From positions 1 to 49,826 of the forward strand of contig DAOUBF010000065.1 of assembly GCA_034432795.1 (NCBI GenBank): a DNA stretch of 49,826 nucleotides, in the 5' to 3' direction. The position numbers and the translations under genes are program-made. Source of the stretch: DAOUBF01 sp034432795. Its GTDB lineage: Bacteria > Chloroflexota > Anaerolineae > DSLN01. The notes under the pieces are model-generated. The model ran no database searches, was not told the DNA's origin, and worked only from the letters and a program-made list of their open reading frames with translations. This document shows, piece after piece, positions 17,578-25,581 of the stretch (positions are counted from its first letter, which is position 1; each line of letters opens with the position of its first letter).

Positions 17578-19215
17578 CTATCGTTCCTCCGTCTTCCGTC
17601 TCCCGTCCTCGGTCCTCTCTAGCGCATCCAGTCGGGTCTGGACATAGGACGCGATCCGCTCGTAGGGTACATACGTGCCGCCGCTGGCGGTGCGCGAGTC
17701 GTAGCCGCTGGGTGGCACCAGCGCCAGCCCCGCCCGATAGTCCGCCGCAGCACGGGCAGGCTCACCGGCTAGTTCATAGGCCAGCCCACGGCTGAGTATA
17801 TCTATGGCGGTCAATTGTGTCTGTAAGGCGAGTTGATCAAATCCTTGAGCCGCCTGCCGGAAATCGGCCTCCCCCCAAGATCGCTCACGGGCGCGCATGG
17901 CCTCTGTGGCCGGGCACCCCATAATACCACCCCACGTCCAACGGCGCAAGGCGTTGATGGGGTCGTCGCGGACGATGCTCTGCTGGCTCATGTTGAACGC
18001 CCCCAGGCCGAGCAGCGCGATAGCGAAGGCCCCGGTCGCCAGGGGGCGGTACGCCGTTGACCGATGACGGACGGCAGCGGACAGACGGCGGACAACCGGC
18101 CAGAGGAGATGGGCGAGCAACAGAATATAGCCGATGCTGACAATATATAGGTAGCGCCCGCGGAACGGCGCCAGGAAGCCCACGGCCAGGATGACCGGCG
18201 CCATGGTCAGGGCAACCCAGACGCTCAAAAACGCGCCCTCCCGCCGCCCCCAGCGCCAGACCACCAGCCCCCACACGACCGCGACCGCGCCGGCAAGTGT
18301 GGCGGCGACGTTCGCCGACAGGGTATTGAGGGTATTGTACGGAATTAGAGGGGCCACCAGGAAGATGAGCGCCTTGCTCAGGTTGTCCACGGCGCGCTGG
18401 GGCGAAAACAGCGCATAGCTTTCCGCGCCAGGGCGGCCCTGGTAGGCCAGCCCCTGCATCACCAGGTAAAGGCCGGTGAGCACAAAGAAAGGCAGGTAGG
18501 GGCGCCAGGCGCGCACCGCCCTCCCTGGATGGGGAGGGTTGGGGCGGGGGGGAGGCTGGGCCATCCAGGCCAGTGCCGGGAACAGGAAAGCCAGGGTGAG
18601 GCTGCTCTCCTTAGAGAGCAGCGCCAGGGCGAAGGCCGCCAGCGCCAGCCCATAATACGGGCGCCGGGCTGTGCCGCTTGGGGCTTCCAGGGCGCGCCAG
18701 AAGAGGAGCAGGCTGGTGAGGGCGAAGGCCGTCAGGAGCAGCCCCGCCAGGTCCGCGATCCACAACACGGCCCAGCGGTGAGCCGGGTAGACGAACCAAA
18801 TGAGCGTCGCTGCCAGCGCCGGCTTGCGCTCGCCGAGCAGCCGCCGGGCAAAGGCGTACACGAGCAGGCCGTTGACGATGTGCAGCCCCAGGCTGACGGC
18901 GCGATAGCCGGCGGGTTCGCAGCCGCACAGGGGCACAAGCAGGCCGAACGTTAAGAAGGCGACGGGGCGAATGGGGAAGGGGGGCAGGAAGGCTGCCAAC
19001 AGGCGTTGGCCGGGCGGCGTACTCTGGATAGCATACAGCCAGGTGAGGTCGTCCAGCCAGAAGAAATCACCCAGCATAGGCCCGAATACGGCGCCTCCCA
19101 GCAGAGCGAGGGCCGTTGCCGTCCAAACCCAATTGTTGCGGGCTACCTCCCCTAGCCCGGTGAACACCTGGGTGCTGCGGCCGCCCTCCGCTCCACCCCG
19201 AAGCGTTGTATTCAA
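17578..19215 (-). CDS. Multi-pass GT-C-like membrane protein with C-terminal TPR-like tail
   Basis: A 545-residue protein with about ten membrane helices between residues 30 and 440. The first loop carries FFWLDDLTWLY, an acidic pair placed as in GT-C glycosyltransferases. The tail (about 460-525, with LSRGLAYELAGEPARAAADYRAGLAL) is TPR-like. The frame opens after a TAG and the first start codon is TTG at 19215; a GTG 16 codons on is the alternative. The last codons are built from a GGACGGAGGA-type repeat. It precedes the C25 gene by 30 bases. A role in surface glycosylation is inferred. Confidence 0.65.
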   Translation of the reverse strand: MNTTLRGGAEGGRSTQVFTGLGEVARNNWVWTATALALLGGAVFGPMLGDFFWLDDLTWLYAIQSTPPGQRLLAAFLPPFPIRPVAFLTFGLLVPLCGCEPAGYRAVSLGLHIVNGLLVYAFARRLLGERKPALAATLIWFVYPAHRWAVLWIADLAGLLLTAFALTSLLLFWRALEAPSGTARRPYYGLALAAFALALLSKESSLTLAFLFPALAWMAQPPPRPNPPHPGRAVRAWRPYLPFFVLTGLYLVMQGLAYQGRPGAESYALFSPQRAVDNLSKALIFLVAPLIPYNTLNTLSANVAATLAGAVAVVWGLVVWRWGRREGAFLSVWVALTMAPVILAVGFLAPFRGRYLYIVSIGYILLLAHLLWPVVRRLSAAVRHRSTAYRPLATGAFAIALLGLGAFNMSQQSIVRDDPINALRRWTWGGIMGCPATEAMRARERSWGEADFRQAAQGFDQLALQTQLTAIDILSRGLAYELAGEPARAAADYRAGLALVPPSGYDSRTASGGTYVPYERIASYVQTRLDALERTEDGRRKTEER

Positions 19216-19690
19216 GGCACGCTACGAATTCCCTTCTGGCGTCAACTGTCAAACGTGGCTTACGTTTGACGTATCACGTCTGACACACCCCAATCATGAG
19301 CAGGGACCGGGGGGCCCTCACCCGACCCCTGCTCATGACAGGCGAAAAGGAAAGGACCACACCCCGGCACCAGGCTTTAACCCGGTGGCCGGGCGGTCAC
19401 CCCCTGACCCTGAGTGACGGTCCATTTCCCCGACGGGGTCCGGCAACCCGGCACGCACCTCCTAGGGGCGACCTGAGCCGCTGGCGGCGCCCATGTTCGC
19501 GTGAGCAGCCTGTGGGGATTGAACATACGCCACCGCCGACTCTCGTGGGGCGCACGGCCTGCGCCCCTGATAGGGTGGGCCGGGCATGGCGTTGGCGCGC
19601 GCAGCCCTGTCCGGCCCACCCTGTATTGCGCAGCGACCCGCCAGCCTGACCCCGTGCGGGGCAGTAAGGCGCTGCGCAAGCCACGTCGCC
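19216..19690. repeat. Gene-free, hairpin-rich spacer
   Basis: No gene is seen here. It holds a 12-bp inverted repeat (19294-19305 with 19327-19338), a CCGGGCTT-type repeat (19366-19387), a GTGGGCCGG inverted repeat (about 19574-19625), and a short TTGACGT-like run near 19240-19285 that resembles the tandem at 46901-46935. It is both the 3' flank of the RiPP operon and the 5' flank of the GT-C-like gene. Confidence 0.6.
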
Positions 19691-19837
19691 CTAGCTGTTG
19701 ATGACAGTGCAGGGCGCGCCGGCCTTGCCGTTCACCGGGTCCGAGGCCTGGCAGGCACCGGCAATGGCCTCCAGCACCTGCCGGTGAACGACCTGCGGCT
19801 TCTCGTAAGGCTTCTTCTCCTTCACCTGTTGCTCCAT
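19691..19837 (-). CDS. RiPP precursor peptide (48 residues)
   Basis: A short gene at the end of the radical SAM operon. The ATG (19835-19837) has AAGGAG eight bases upstream, inside the last codons of the radical SAM gene, and overlaps that gene by 16 bases. The peptide opens with a charged leader (MEQQVKEKKPYEKPQVV) containing Y11-x-x-P14-x-V16, the pattern bound by PqqD-like RREs in lasso-peptide leaders. A helix-like VLEAIAGA follows, then a small C-terminal core with Cys29 and Cys43 and a C-terminal Ser48 (APCTVINS). The core is probably modified by the SPASM enzyme, perhaps at Cys. The boundary of leader and core, and the product class, are inference. Confidence 0.8.
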   Translation of the reverse strand: MEQQVKEKKPYEKPQVVHRQVLEAIAGACQASDPVNGKAGAPCTVINS

Positions 19838-20904
19838 GAGTTCACTCCTTTCTCCAGGAGAGCTTGTCGGCGCAATCGCGCCTCCCGATAGGCGACAGAG
19901 GAGCACCCCAACATGTCGCCGTCCTCAAACGCCGCGTTTCCATGGCAGCGCACACAATACTGGCGCAGTTCACAGCGTGCACACACCGGCAGGTTGCCCA
20001 GGGTCAGGCTGGACAATTCCTGCCAGATGGGGTTCTCGCGCCAGATGGCCGCCAGCGGCTGCTCACGCACGTTGCCAGCAGAGACTCGCGCCCCGACGCA
20101 GGAGAACACCTCCCCGTAGGGTCCAATTGTCAGGCTGGTCAGCCCGATGCCGCAGAAGCGATAGTCCTCGCGGTACGGCAACAGATGCCACGAGTCTGGC
20201 CCCAATTCGCGCCGGAACACCTCCAGCATCTCGTTGTCCGTCAAGCGGTGCTTGAGCGGCGCACGGTCGCCGGTGTGCTTAGGCACGATGGTGATGTCGT
20301 ATTGAAAGCCCGCGCCGATCTCGGCAGCCAGCGCCCGCATGGCCTCCATCTGCTGCCAGTTCTCGCGCATGATCGGCGCCTTCAGCGTGACCTTGACGCC
20401 GCGCTCCCGCAGCAGGCGCGCGGCGCGCACGGTCAGATGGAACGAGCCGGGGACCTGCGTGATCTTGTCGTGGGTCTCCGCATCCGCGCCGTAGATGCTC
20501 AGTTCCACCATGACCGGGCGCAGTGCGGCGATCTTATCGGCCACTTCTGGCTTAATAAGGATGCCATTGGTGAACAGGCGGATGGCAAAGCCGCGCTTGC
20601 GGGCATAGGCGGCGATCTCAAAGAAATCCTTGTGGACGAAGATCTCGCCACCGGAGAAGGTGATCGTCAGTGCGCCGAGTTCAGCCAGTTCGTCAATGAC
20701 GCGCTTGGCCTCCTCCAGTGTCAGTTCTCCCGGAACCTTTGCGCCCGGCGCCAGCACGTCCAGGTAACAATGCGTGCACTTCTCGTTACAGCGGTAGGTC
20801 AGTTCCCAGTGCACCCCGACGAGCCGGTGCTGGTTCTGGCTCTTGAGCAGGATCGCCTGGTAGCGATCGGTGGCTTCGTTGGTGACGACGCAGGGTTCGG
20901 TCAT
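19822..20904 (-). CDS. Radical SAM/SPASM peptide-modifying enzyme
   Basis: A 360-residue enzyme. C39-x3-C43-x2-C46 (YRCNEKCTHCYLD) binds the SAM-cleaving iron-sulfur cluster; FSGGEIFVHKDFFEI is the GGE motif. The C-terminal SPASM domain has seven cysteines: C251, C269 (GEVFSC), C308-x2-C311-x5-C317-x2-C320 and C334, enough for two auxiliary clusters. This matches PqqE/MftC/AlbA-type enzymes that modify ribosomal peptides. Its ATG directly follows the PqqD stop, and its 3' end overlaps the precursor gene. The chemistry (C-C, thioether or other) cannot be told from sequence. Confidence 0.9.
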   Translation of the reverse strand: MTEPCVVTNEATDRYQAILLKSQNQHRLVGVHWELTYRCNEKCTHCYLDVLAPGAKVPGELTLEEAKRVIDELAELGALTITFSGGEIFVHKDFFEIAAYARKRGFAIRLFTNGILIKPEVADKIAALRPVMVELSIYGADAETHDKITQVPGSFHLTVRAARLLRERGVKVTLKAPIMRENWQQMEAMRALAAEIGAGFQYDITIVPKHTGDRAPLKHRLTDNEMLEVFRRELGPDSWHLLPYREDYRFCGIGLTSLTIGPYGEVFSCVGARVSAGNVREQPLAAIWRENPIWQELSSLTLGNLPVCARCELRQYCVRCHGNAAFEDGDMLGCSSVAYREARLRRQALLEKGVNSWSNR

Positions 20905-21201
20905 TTATAAACCTGTCCTGGGTTGGTCGTAGAGCACCAGCACCTGGCTGTCCACAAGCTGCTGGACGAACTCGCTGACATCCGCCAGGGCCTGATGGAA
21001 GTCCACATTATACTCCTCTGTCAAAATGGACGCAATCTCGGCCAGCGTGTGCCGACCGTCGGCCAGCTCAAAGATGCGCGAGCCAACCGGGTTGAGCACT
21101 TGAATCTCGTTGGTTTCGGCTAAAAGCAGAACGGCTTCACCATCTATAACACGACCGGCGGTCTGAGGATGCGGTGCCGGATAAAGATTATACGCTTGCA
21201 T
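20905..21201 (-). CDS. PqqD-family RiPP recognition element (RRE) protein
   Basis: A 98-residue stand-alone PqqD-like protein. The family pattern is clear: a strand pair (GEAVLLLAETNEIQVLNPVG), SRIFELADGRHTLAEIASIL, then EEYNVD and a final helix with QQLVDSQVLVL. Such proteins bind the leader peptide and present it to the radical SAM enzyme. ATG at 21199-21201 was preferred to the TTG one codon earlier. The gene overlaps the HprK-like gene by 14 bases and touches the radical SAM gene. Confidence 0.88.
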   Translation of the reverse strand: MQAYNLYPAPHPQTAGRVIDGEAVLLLAETNEIQVLNPVGSRIFELADGRHTLAEIASILTEEYNVDFHQALADVSEFVQQLVDSQVLVLYDQPRTGL

Positions 21202-22000
21202 CAATCATACTCCAAAAGCCGGCATCGCGCCGGAAGTGTAGAGCGCGCACCGGCACCGCCGCCGTGAGCGCGCTGCACACGTTGAGCAGCTCTGCCGCTG
21301 CCGTCGGGTCCGCCACCACAAACGGCGCGGCGGCCACGAGTTCGGCCACCCCCTCCGCCGGGGTCAGTGGCACGACCGCGTGGCGCTGGGCCTGACGCAA
21401 CCGGAACAGCCCAGTGAGTGGGGCCTGGGCGTTCAATCGGGGCGCTTCGGCCATCTCGCCGCGAAAGGGGACGCCGTAGAGGATATAGCGCCCGTTCACG
21501 CGGCGAATGATCACCAGATCATCGCTGAGGGTCTGAGCGATCCCCTGGGACAGGCGCGTGGTTGTCGTCTTGCCCGCGCCAGAGGGGCCAAAGAAGGCAT
21601 AGCCCTTGCCGTTGCGGATGACCCCTGCCGCATGCAGGAGCAGCCCTCCCCGCCGCAGACACAGCCAGGCATACAGGACGCGCAGGACGTTCTCCAGGCT
21701 GCCCTCCGGGGCCATGACTACCTGCCCTGTCCCCTTGTTAAGGTCGGCCTCACCGGCCTCCAGGTAGGATTCAAACGTGATCCGGCCGGCCTGGTGAGTG
21801 ATGTTCATGATCCACGGGCCTGGCTCAATGGGGACAAACCGGGCCCCTGCACGCACCACAACGCTGAGCGTCAACGCCGGGGGCTGCCCCCCCTCGTCCA
21901 GGAAGGCAGCGTAGTGCTGGCGCACGCGCTCTGCCGTCCCCCCATCGTCAATAAGCAAGTGCACAGGGATCTCGGCGATGGAAATGGGGATCTCGGCCAT
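21188..22000 (-). CDS. HprK-like P-loop kinase of a RiPP/PqqD system
   Basis: A 270-residue protein of the HPr kinase-related group. LLLHAAGV (His123) and the P-loop FFGPSGAGKTTTTRL (about 138-150) are followed by LSDDLVII (Asp160-161), all as in HPr kinase/phosphorylase. It is not a true HprK: there is no PTS gene around, and it is the first gene of an operon with a PqqD and a radical SAM enzyme. Relatives in lasso-peptide clusters (PadeK/ThcoK type) phosphorylate the C-terminal Ser of the precursor. The precursor here also ends in Ser, so the same reaction is proposed. Confidence 0.8.
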   Translation of the reverse strand: MAEIPISIAEIPVHLLIDDGGTAERVRQHYAAFLDEGGQPPALTLSVVVRAGARFVPIEPGPWIMNITHQAGRITFESYLEAGEADLNKGTGQVVMAPEGSLENVLRVLYAWLCLRRGGLLLHAAGVIRNGKGYAFFGPSGAGKTTTTRLSQGIAQTLSDDLVIIRRVNGRYILYGVPFRGEMAEAPRLNAQAPLTGLFRLRQAQRHAVVPLTPAEGVAELVAAAPFVVADPTAAAELLNVCSALTAAVPVRALHFRRDAGFWSMIDASV

Positions 22001-22014
22001 TGGTGCTCAAATTA

Positions 22015-22042
22015 ATCATAGCACAAATTTAAAATCGCGCAA
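22015..22042 (-). promoter_or_regulatory. Candidate extended -10 promoter of the RiPP operon
   Basis: On the minus strand TGC-TATGAT (22015-22023) lies just upstream of the HprK-like ATG, with a weak TTGCGC (22037-22042) 16 bases before the -10. The region is AT-rich against GC-rich surroundings. The gap before it (lipoprotein stop at 22049 belongs to the upstream minus-strand gene) makes this the natural start of the operon. Confidence 0.5.
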
Positions 22043-22048
22043 GTGGTT

Positions 22049-22408
22049 TCAAGGCCACAATCTACAGCCTGATCCCACCTCTACCCTGGTCGTGCGCAGC
22101 GCCCTGACGGTGCCGTCCTTCTCCACTTCCTCCAGCCGGTAATAGTACGTCCGCCCGGCGATGACCTGCGTATCAGTGTACACGTACTCCCCGCCTAGCG
22201 CCGGGTCATCCCTGGCCGGGATCAGGCGGTCGTTCACTTTGACGTCGTAAGGCCCTTCCTCGCGCTCCGCCCGGTACAGGTTGAACCCCGCTGTGTTGAA
22301 CTCGCTCTCCGTCACCCAGCGGATGGTCACCGTCGGCGGGCCGCACTCGCAGCCGATGAGCAGGGTAGAGGACAGGGCGATCAACCAGACCGCGAACCAA
22401 CGCCGCAT
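22049..22408 (-). CDS. FN3-like lipoprotein
   Basis: A 119-residue protein with a lipoprotein signal: basic start, hydrophobic run and lipobox LLIGC with Cys20 as the acylated residue. The rest is one FN3-like domain (VTIRWVTESEFNTAGFNLYR, then the YVYTDTQVIAGRTYYYRLEEV strands). The domain resembles the N-terminal domain of the membrane protein at 12411-13607. It follows the DsbA-like gene by 11 bases, so the two are probably co-transcribed. Function unknown. Confidence 0.75.
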   Translation of the reverse strand: MRRWFAVWLIALSSTLLIGCECGPPTVTIRWVTESEFNTAGFNLYRAEREEGPYDVKVNDRLIPARDDPALGGEYVYTDTQVIAGRTYYYRLEEVEKDGTVRALRTTRVEVGSGCRLWP

Positions 22409-22419
22409 AGCTGCACAGG

Positions 22420-23358
22420 CTAATCTCCCGCCCTGGTGAGCTGGGCGATCACGGCCTGGAACGCCTCCAGGGGTTGGGCGCCGACGAGCGCCTGGCCGTT
22501 GATGAAGAAGGTCGGCGTGCCGGTGACGTTCTGGCGCAGGCCAGCCTGGACATCGGCCTCCACGCTGGCCTGATACTTGCGCGTGTCCACACAGGTGTTG
22601 AACTGGTCCATATTCAGGCCGAGTTGTTGCGCGTAGCGCTTCAGGTCGCTGGTCTCCAGGGCCTGCTGATTGGCGAAGAGGAGATCGTGGTACTCCCAGA
22701 ATTTGCCCTGTTCATGGGCGCACTGGGCCGCCTCCGCCGCGGGTCGCGCACGGGGGTGAATGCTGTCCAGCGGGAAGTCGCGGTAGATGAAGCGCACCTG
22801 GTCGCTATACATCTGCCGTAGGCGGGCGTAGGTGTTCTCCATGAACATCTTGCAGTAGGGGCACTGGAAGTCGGAGTACTCAATGATCACGATCCTGGCG
22901 TCCGCCGGGCCCCAGGCGGGTTCATCCGCGCTCACCCCCAGGGCCTCCATCAGGCTGCCGGTTTCTGCTTCGGCTCTACCCCCACCCCCTGCGGGGAGGA
23001 CATATCGGCCCACAAGCAGGCCCAGCAGAAAGAAGACAACGGCGATGAAGATGCCCCCGTACAGCGTGCTGCGGCGGATGACGATGACATCGGGGCCTTC
23101 CAGTAAGGCCGGGTTCAGGCGGCGCCTCTGGATGCGCCGCACTTCTGGGCCTTGGGTGATGGGGGCGGCTGGCGTTCCCGCTTCGTCTGGCGGCGCCGAG
23201 GGCGTGAGTTCAGCGGGAGGGGCAGGTACAGGCTGGGGGCTTGCGCTCATCTCAGGCGCCACAGGGGAAGGCGCGGTGCGCTCCGCCGAATGCCCATTGC
23301 CTTCAACCCCTGGAAGGGCCTCGTCCAGGGCAAGAGGGGGTCTCTGTTCGTCGTCCAT
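22420..23358 (-). CDS. Membrane-anchored DsbA-like thiol oxidoreductase
   Basis: A 312-residue protein. A Pro/Ala-rich cytoplasmic N-terminus (about 1-95) leads to one membrane helix (about 100-122) and an extracytoplasmic Thioredoxin_4/DsbA-like domain. That domain has the active site FQCPYCKMF (CPYC) and the cis-Pro loop VTGTPTFFING. It should form or exchange disulfides in exported proteins. A GC-rich repeat is built in just after the helix (LPAGGGG, about 22975-23000). It is upstream of an FN3-like lipoprotein gene. ATG at 23356-23358 has GGAGAG upstream. Confidence 0.87.
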   Translation of the reverse strand: MDDEQRPPLALDEALPGVEGNGHSAERTAPSPVAPEMSASPQPVPAPPAELTPSAPPDEAGTPAAPITQGPEVRRIQRRRLNPALLEGPDVIVIRRSTLYGGIFIAVVFFLLGLLVGRYVLPAGGGGRAEAETGSLMEALGVSADEPAWGPADARIVIIEYSDFQCPYCKMFMENTYARLRQMYSDQVRFIYRDFPLDSIHPRARPAAEAAQCAHEQGKFWEYHDLLFANQQALETSDLKRYAQQLGLNMDQFNTCVDTRKYQASVEADVQAGLRQNVTGTPTFFINGQALVGAQPLEAFQAVIAQLTRAGD

Positions 23359-23439
23359 ATCGTACTCTCTCCAATCGGGCCAGGCCTGAGGCGATTCTAA
23401 TGGAGAACGGGGGCTATGTCAAACGCGCTGGCCTGCGAT

Positions 23440-24474
23440 CTACCTGCGCTCCTGGCGGACTATGGCGAGCAGGTCGCGGAGGAGGCCATAGGCCGTCTGC
23501 GCCGGGCCGGGATCGTGCTCTACGAGGGTGAGTTGCTTGAGGGTATCGGTGTACAGCGAGAGGGCGCTGGAGGTGCCGTGAATGGAGGCCAGCAGGTCAT
23601 CAGCGGGCACCTCTTCAGGCGCGACGCGGGCCACCAGCCGCCCGTCCTGCCATTCGGCCCGGCACACGAGCTTGATCCGCCGCCCGGCCGCCCGCGCCGC
23701 CTGCACGTGCTCCGGCTTCACCTGGCGGATGCCGACCCGCTCAACCTGGGCAGGTGTGATCTGTGCGCCCATGAGCACCGTCGCCAGGATGGCGGTCTTG
23801 GTGGCCGCATCCCAGCCATCCACGTCCAGCGAGGGGTCGGCCTCGGCGATGCCGATGGCCTGGGCCTGGCGCACCGCCTCGTCAAAGCTGTAGCCCGCTT
23901 CCATACGGGTCAGGATGAAGTTGGTCGTGCTGTTGAGGATGCCGCGAAAGCCGAGGACGTTCGCGCCCAGGAGGGTATCGCGGGCCAGGCTGAAGATGGG
24001 GGCGCCATCCATGACGGTGGACTCAAACAGGAAGGTTTTTCCCTGCCGGCGCGCCAGACCGACCAGTTCACGGTAGGCGAAGGCCAGCGGCCCTTTGTTG
24101 GCGGTGATTACATGCATTCCGGCGTTCAGGGCGGCGCGCACGTGATCCAGCGCCGGCTGGCCGGTCTGTGGGTTGAGCACGGTGGTCTCAAACAGCACGT
24201 CCGCGCCGCAGCGGGCGATGAAATCAAAGGCATCCCTCAGTGGTGGCCCGGAATGCAACGCCTCCAGACTCTGGCCGGCCTGGGCGGCGTTGAGCGCTGC
24301 CTCCAAGTCCAGCCCTGCCGGATCGCAGGCCATCCCCAGGCGGCGCGTGGCCAGGCCGGTGACCCGCCAGGTCAGGCCGTAGTCCCGCGCCAGTTCATCC
24401 GATTTGCGCTGGAGCAGCCGGGCGAACTCACGCCCGACGATGCCGAAACCGAGAATAGCCAGTTTGTATTCCAT
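23440..24474 (-). CDS. hom: Homoserine dehydrogenase
   Basis: A 344-residue enzyme that reduces aspartate semialdehyde to homoserine on the way to Thr, Met and Ile. LAILGFGIVGREFARLL is the NAD(P) site; VITANKGPLAF holds the conserved Lys; FRGILNSTTNFIL and EADPSLDVDGWDAATKTAILA are the family signatures. There is no C-terminal ACT domain, so it is the short, probably non-feedback-regulated form. I chose ATG at 24472-24474 (MEYKLAILG) with GCGGAG directly upstream; the longer open frame is built from repeat sequence. Confidence 0.92.
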   Translation of the reverse strand: MEYKLAILGFGIVGREFARLLQRKSDELARDYGLTWRVTGLATRRLGMACDPAGLDLEAALNAAQAGQSLEALHSGPPLRDAFDFIARCGADVLFETTVLNPQTGQPALDHVRAALNAGMHVITANKGPLAFAYRELVGLARRQGKTFLFESTVMDGAPIFSLARDTLLGANVLGFRGILNSTTNFILTRMEAGYSFDEAVRQAQAIGIAEADPSLDVDGWDAATKTAILATVLMGAQITPAQVERVGIRQVKPEHVQAARAAGRRIKLVCRAEWQDGRLVARVAPEEVPADDLLASIHGTSSALSLYTDTLKQLTLVEHDPGPAQTAYGLLRDLLAIVRQERR

Positions 24475-24553
24475 CTCCGCTGAGCCTCTCCTGTCAGGCT
24501 GGCTATTGTACTGCAGCACGGGGACTATGACAATGTCCGTCATCCGCCCTCTC

Positions 24554-24687
24554 AGGAGAATCGGTTTTAGCTTGTGTGTCACCCCCTCCCCCCTCCAAGG
24601 GGAGGGAGTGGCCTGTCCCCCTCCCCCCCCTTGCGGGGGAGGGTTGGGGTAGGGGAAAACGCACCTGAGGTTAAAACCGATCCTCCT
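24554..24687. repeat. Inverted-repeat-bounded, MITE-like element around a GC-rich hairpin
   Basis: Arms 24554-24570 and 24671-24687 match as inverted repeats at 15 of 17 positions. Between them are two C-run/G-run hairpins of the dispersed GC-rich family (about 24583-24655). It lies in the divergent gap between homoserine dehydrogenase and Pcm. It could be a small non-autonomous element or simply nested hairpins; no target duplication was evident. Confidence 0.55.
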
Positions 24688-24726
24688 GCTCGTCCTCCGC
24701 CCGGTGTATCTCGTCGCGCACATCCA

Positions 24727-24735
24727 TGCTATAAT
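24727..24735 (+). promoter_or_regulatory. Extended -10 promoter of pcm
   Basis: TGC-TATAAT at 24727-24735 is a perfect extended -10. No good -35 is visible. It is 28 bases before the chosen GTG start and implies a short leader containing GAAGGAGG (24751-24758). Confidence 0.65.
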
Positions 24736-24763
24736 GGTTAGAATCACCCGGAAGGAGGGGGGC

Positions 24764-25444
24764 GTGCCGCGTAAAAGCCCCAATTACGATGTCCTGCGCG
24801 AGCGCATGGTGCGCGAACAACTCGTGGCCCGCGATATTACCGATCCGCTGGTGCTCAAGGTCATGAGCGAAGTGCCACGCCATCTCTTCGTGCCCGAAGA
24901 GGTTCGCGATAAAGCCTATCGCGATAGCCCCCTGCCCATCGGCCATGACCAAACTATCTCTCAGCCCTACATTGTCGCGCTGATGACGCAGGCGCTTCGC
25001 CTGCGCGGCCACGAGATCGTGCTGGAGGTGGGCACCGGCTCTGGCTATCAGACGGCCATCCTCAGCCGCCTGGCTAAACAGGTCTTCAGTATTGAGCGCC
25101 ATGCCGAACTGGCCGAACGCGCCGGTCAGATCCTGGCCCAGCTTGGCTACCATAATGTGGAGGTCCTGGCCGGCGACGGCAGCCAGGGCCTGCCCGACCA
25201 GGCCCCCTTTGACGCCATCCTCGTCGCGGCGGCTGCCCCTGAGGTCCCCTGGCCGCTTAAGGCCCAATTGGCCGAGGGGGGGCGCCTGGTCATCCCCATC
25301 GGTGGGCTGCATGGCCAGGTGCTCACCCGCGTCACGCGCCAGGATGACCACTGGAGCATAGAGCAACTCGCCCCGGTCATGTTTGTCCCCCTCATCGGGC
25401 GCTATGGTTGGAGCGAAGATGACCTACGGCGGGAGTGGTTCTAG
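24764..25444 (+). CDS. pcm: Protein-L-isoaspartate O-methyltransferase
   Basis: A 226-residue repair enzyme that methylates isoaspartyl residues in damaged proteins. Family blocks are present: MVREQLVARDITDPLVLKVM, VPRHLFVPEE, GHDQTISQPYIVALM, SAM motif VLEVGTGSGYQTAIL, and AEGGRLVIPIG. GTG at 24764 was chosen because GAAGGAGG lies five bases upstream; the longer ATG frame would start inside the promoter. It stands alone in its transcript, with homoserine dehydrogenase divergent. Confidence 0.92.
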   Translation: MPRKSPNYDVLRERMVREQLVARDITDPLVLKVMSEVPRHLFVPEEVRDKAYRDSPLPIGHDQTISQPYIVALMTQALRLRGHEIVLEVGTGSGYQTAILSRLAKQVFSIERHAELAERAGQILAQLGYHNVEVLAGDGSQGLPDQAPFDAILVAAAAPEVPWPLKAQLAEGGRLVIPIGGLHGQVLTRVTRQDDHWSIEQLAPVMFVPLIGRYGWSEDDLRREWF

Positions 25445-25463
25445 CCGGAAGGCTGAACCGGGT

Positions 25464-25492
25464 TTGCCTCTTGGCCCGCCGGGCGTTATAAT
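25464..25492 (+). promoter_or_regulatory. Promoter of the GT4/amidase pair
   Basis: TTGCCT (25464-25469), 17 bases, then TATAAT (25487-25492). The leader of about 80 bases contains a tight hairpin (25521-25528 with 25532-25539) within a GGACGGAGGA-type repeat. Confidence 0.6.
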
Positions 25493-25581
25493 TCTCGTGA
25501 AGAAGACGGGGGACGAAGGACGGAGGACAATCCTCCGTCGTCTGTCCTCCGTTATCCATCGTCTGCCCTGGGGAGATACCG

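Noticed and set aside
21188..22000. True HPr kinase/phosphorylase of carbon control
   Set aside because: The P-loop fits, but there is no HPr or PTS gene and the gene is operonic with PqqD and radical SAM genes, so the RiPP-associated group is the better reading.
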